The notes under the pieces: generated by a model
The model's database searches: none
What the model was told of the DNA's origin: nothing
What the model saw: the letters and a program-made list of their open reading frames with translations, nothing else
In this document: piece after piece, positions 7,614 to 8,945 of the stretch
Position numbering within the stretch: the stretch's first letter is position 1
Layout: every line of letters begins with the position of its first letter
Made by a program: the position numbers and the translations under genes
Assembly (NCBI GenBank): GCA_027317045.1
Contig: DAHVFI010000161.1
Coordinates: 1 to 8,945, forward strand
Source of the DNA: Gammaproteobacteria bacterium
Lineage (GTDB): Bacteria; Pseudomonadota; Gammaproteobacteria; Natronospirales; REEB76
Direction of reading: 5' to 3'
Length of the DNA: 8,945 bases

Positions 7614-8945
7614 TCATGTGCGCGGCGCTGGAAACGAGGGGGGCGCATCGGCGGGATCGGCACCCCAGCGGATGTTGGGTTTCGTGCCAAGCGTGAACCG
7701 AAGGTGCCCGCCATGCTCGACGAAATCCGCCGGCAACCACGGGCGGTGGCAGGCCTTGCCGTTGACAGTTAGCGCTTGCACGTAAGGCGTGTCGGCTCCC
7801 GCATCGGGTGCGGCGATCACGATGTCGCCGCCGGCACGGTGCACGATGATGTGCGGGAACAGCGGGCTGCCCAGCAGCAGCTCGGCGCGACCGGGAATTT
7901 CCGGATACAGACCCAGCGCTGCCCACACATACCAGGACGACATCTCACCGAGATCATCGTTGCCGGGGATGCCATCGGGCGCGTTCTTCCACAGGGTGTC
8001 GACCACCCTGCGCACCGCCTTCTGGGTTTTCCAGGGTTGCCCGGCGTAATCGTACAGCCAGGGGGTGGCGACCGACGGTTCGTTGTCCAACTCGGCGTGC
8101 AACGGGCCGGCGTTGGTCAGCGCCCAGCGGCCGTCGGCATGATGGAAGAATGCATCCAGGCGCGCCACGACCTGCTCACGGCCCCCGAGCGCCTCGAACA
8201 GACCGTGAATGTCGAAGGGCACCATCCACAGGTAAACCGCGGCGCTGGCCTCCACGAAGCCGTCGTCGCTGGCGGGGGTGAACGCCGGCCAGCGGCCGTC
8301 AGCGTTGCGGTTCTGGATATAACCGCCGTGCGCCGTCGCCTTGGGGTTGAACAGGTTGCGCCAGTAGCCGGCGCGTGTCAGGAAGTAACGGTAGTCACGA
8401 TTCTTGCCGAGGCGCTCAGCCAACTGCGCCAGGGCGAAATCATCAGTGGCGTCTTCCAGGGTCTCGGCGGCGCCACCCCAGGCATTGGAGTGGGTCGCGA
8501 TATAGTGCAGCTTCAGCCATTGATCCAGGGACGGGCGCTCGCCCACGCATTCGACGTTGCAGCCGGCATCGCTGAGATCGTGGGCGGTGGGAACGGTGGC
8601 GGCGCGCTTCAGCGAGGCATAGGCAGCGCGCAGATCGAACCGGCCCCCGCCGAAGGCGGCGATATCCGCCAGCGCCGGCACCGACGGGTCGCCACTCATG
8701 ACGTGGGTGCCGCCGGAATTGTGCGTCCAGCGGTCCCATTCGCCGTGATTCTGGCGCGCCTGGTTGTAAAGGGATTGCGCAATGTCGCTGCCCACCTGCG
8801 GCATCATCCAGGTGACCAGCTGCAATTGTGAACGATACACGTCCCAGCCGGAAAAGTTGGCGTACTGCGCTTTCTGCGTGCCCTCGATCTGGTGCATCTT
8901 CTGATCGAAACCGCGGTACTCGCCGTTGACATCACTGTAGACCGT
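7614..8945 (-). CDS. GH92 family alpha-mannosidase, C-terminal part (5' end beyond window)
   Basis: This reading frame enters at the right edge of the window and ends at TGA (7616-7614). The ATG at 8897 is internal: 16 further in-frame codons upstream reach the window end and read as family sequence (TVYSDVNGEYRGFDQK). About 443 residues are visible out of roughly 700-770 usual for GH92, calcium-dependent exo-acting alpha-mannosidases. Family features in order: FSGWDVYRSQLQL; VMSGDPSVPALADIAAFGG; AAETLEDATDDFALAQLAERLG; EASAAVYLWMVPFD, with the Glu at codon 8252-8250 aligned to the catalytic acid as I recall it; DNEPS (codons around 8087-8073); YDYAGQPWKTQ; GNDDLGEMSSWYVWAALGLYP (GNDD at 7964-7953), carrying the acidic cluster associated with the catalytic base. 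The C-terminus is a typical beta-rich tail (VQALTVNGK). Any signal peptide is out of view. It is followed by GH47 on the same strand, suggesting joint trimming of alpha-mannosides. Linkage specificity is uncertain. Confidence 0.92.
   Translation of the reverse strand, partial: TVYSDVNGEYRGFDQKMHQIEGTQKAQYANFSGWDVYRSQLQLVTWMMPQVGSDIAQSLYNQARQNHGEWDRWTHNSGGTHVMSGDPSVPALADIAAFGGGRFDLRAAYASLKRAATVPTAHDLSDAGCNVECVGERPSLDQWLKLHYIATHSNAWGGAAETLEDATDDFALAQLAERLGKNRDYRYFLTRAGYWRNLFNPKATAHGGYIQNRNADGRWPAFTPASDDGFVEASAAVYLWMVPFDIHGLFEALGGREQVVARLDAFFHHADGRWALTNAGPLHAELDNEPSVATPWLYDYAGQPWKTQKAVRRVVDTLWKNAPDGIPGNDDLGEMSSWYVWAALGLYPEIPGRAELLLGSPLFPHIIVHRAGGDIVIAAPDAGADTPYVQALTVNGKACHRPWLPADFVEHGGHLRFTLGTKPNIRWGADPADAPPSFPAPRT

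Noticed and set aside
7776..8831. A 351-codon open frame on the plus strand opposite the GH92 gene
   Set aside because: It is antisense to a frame with clear GH92 motifs. The translation is Gly/Val/Arg-rich low-information sequence without domains, so it is a shadow frame.
8895..8897. The ATG at 8897 as the true start of the GH92 gene
   Set aside because: In-frame codons continue upstream to the window edge and match the family (YSDVNGEYRGFDQK). About 300 N-terminal residues would otherwise be missing.

Overview
The window looks like a stretch of a moderately high-GC (about 60% by eye) gammaproteobacterial chromosome. The main evidence is a type IV pilus chemosensory (Pil-Chp, twitching motility) gene order, pilJ-chpA-chpC, with a giant CheA-type hybrid kinase. 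The genus cannot be named from the sequence alone.

Left part (1-6126, + strand): the last ~77 codons of a PilJ-type methyl-accepting protein are followed after 29 bases by a 1790-codon ChpA, and after 6 more bases by a ChpC-type CheW-like adaptor. ChpA carries an N-terminal block of divergent HPt-like helical units, three canonical HPt domains (His702, His870, His1028), a CheA dimerisation/ATPase/CheW core and a C-terminal receiver (Asp1712). No pilK methyltransferase lies between pilJ and chpA, and no chpB methylesterase lies between chpA and chpC, although Pseudomonas aeruginosa has genes at both places. PilJ should sense surface or pilus signals, and ChpA/ChpC should couple this to response regulators encoded outside the window (PilG/PilH in known systems).

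Middle (6127-6172): a 46-base convergent gap. It is overlapped by a weak stem-loop plus T4 that could end the pil-chp transcript.

Right part (6173-8945, - strand): two exported-carbohydrate-metabolism genes read toward the chemosensory operon. The upstream one is a GH92 alpha-mannosidase, truncated by the window edge so that only its C-terminal ~443 residues are visible. Sixty-four bases downstream is a complete GH47 alpha-mannosidase with a signal peptide and all recognisable catalytic motifs. The pair probably forms one transcript for trimming alpha-mannosides (N-glycan-like or mannan-type) outside the cytoplasm. GH47 is mainly a eukaryotic family, so its pairing with a GH92 in a bacterium is the most unusual part of the window. 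No RNA genes, CRISPR arrays, insertion sequences or attachment sites were seen, and there is no gene-free stretch longer than 300 bases.
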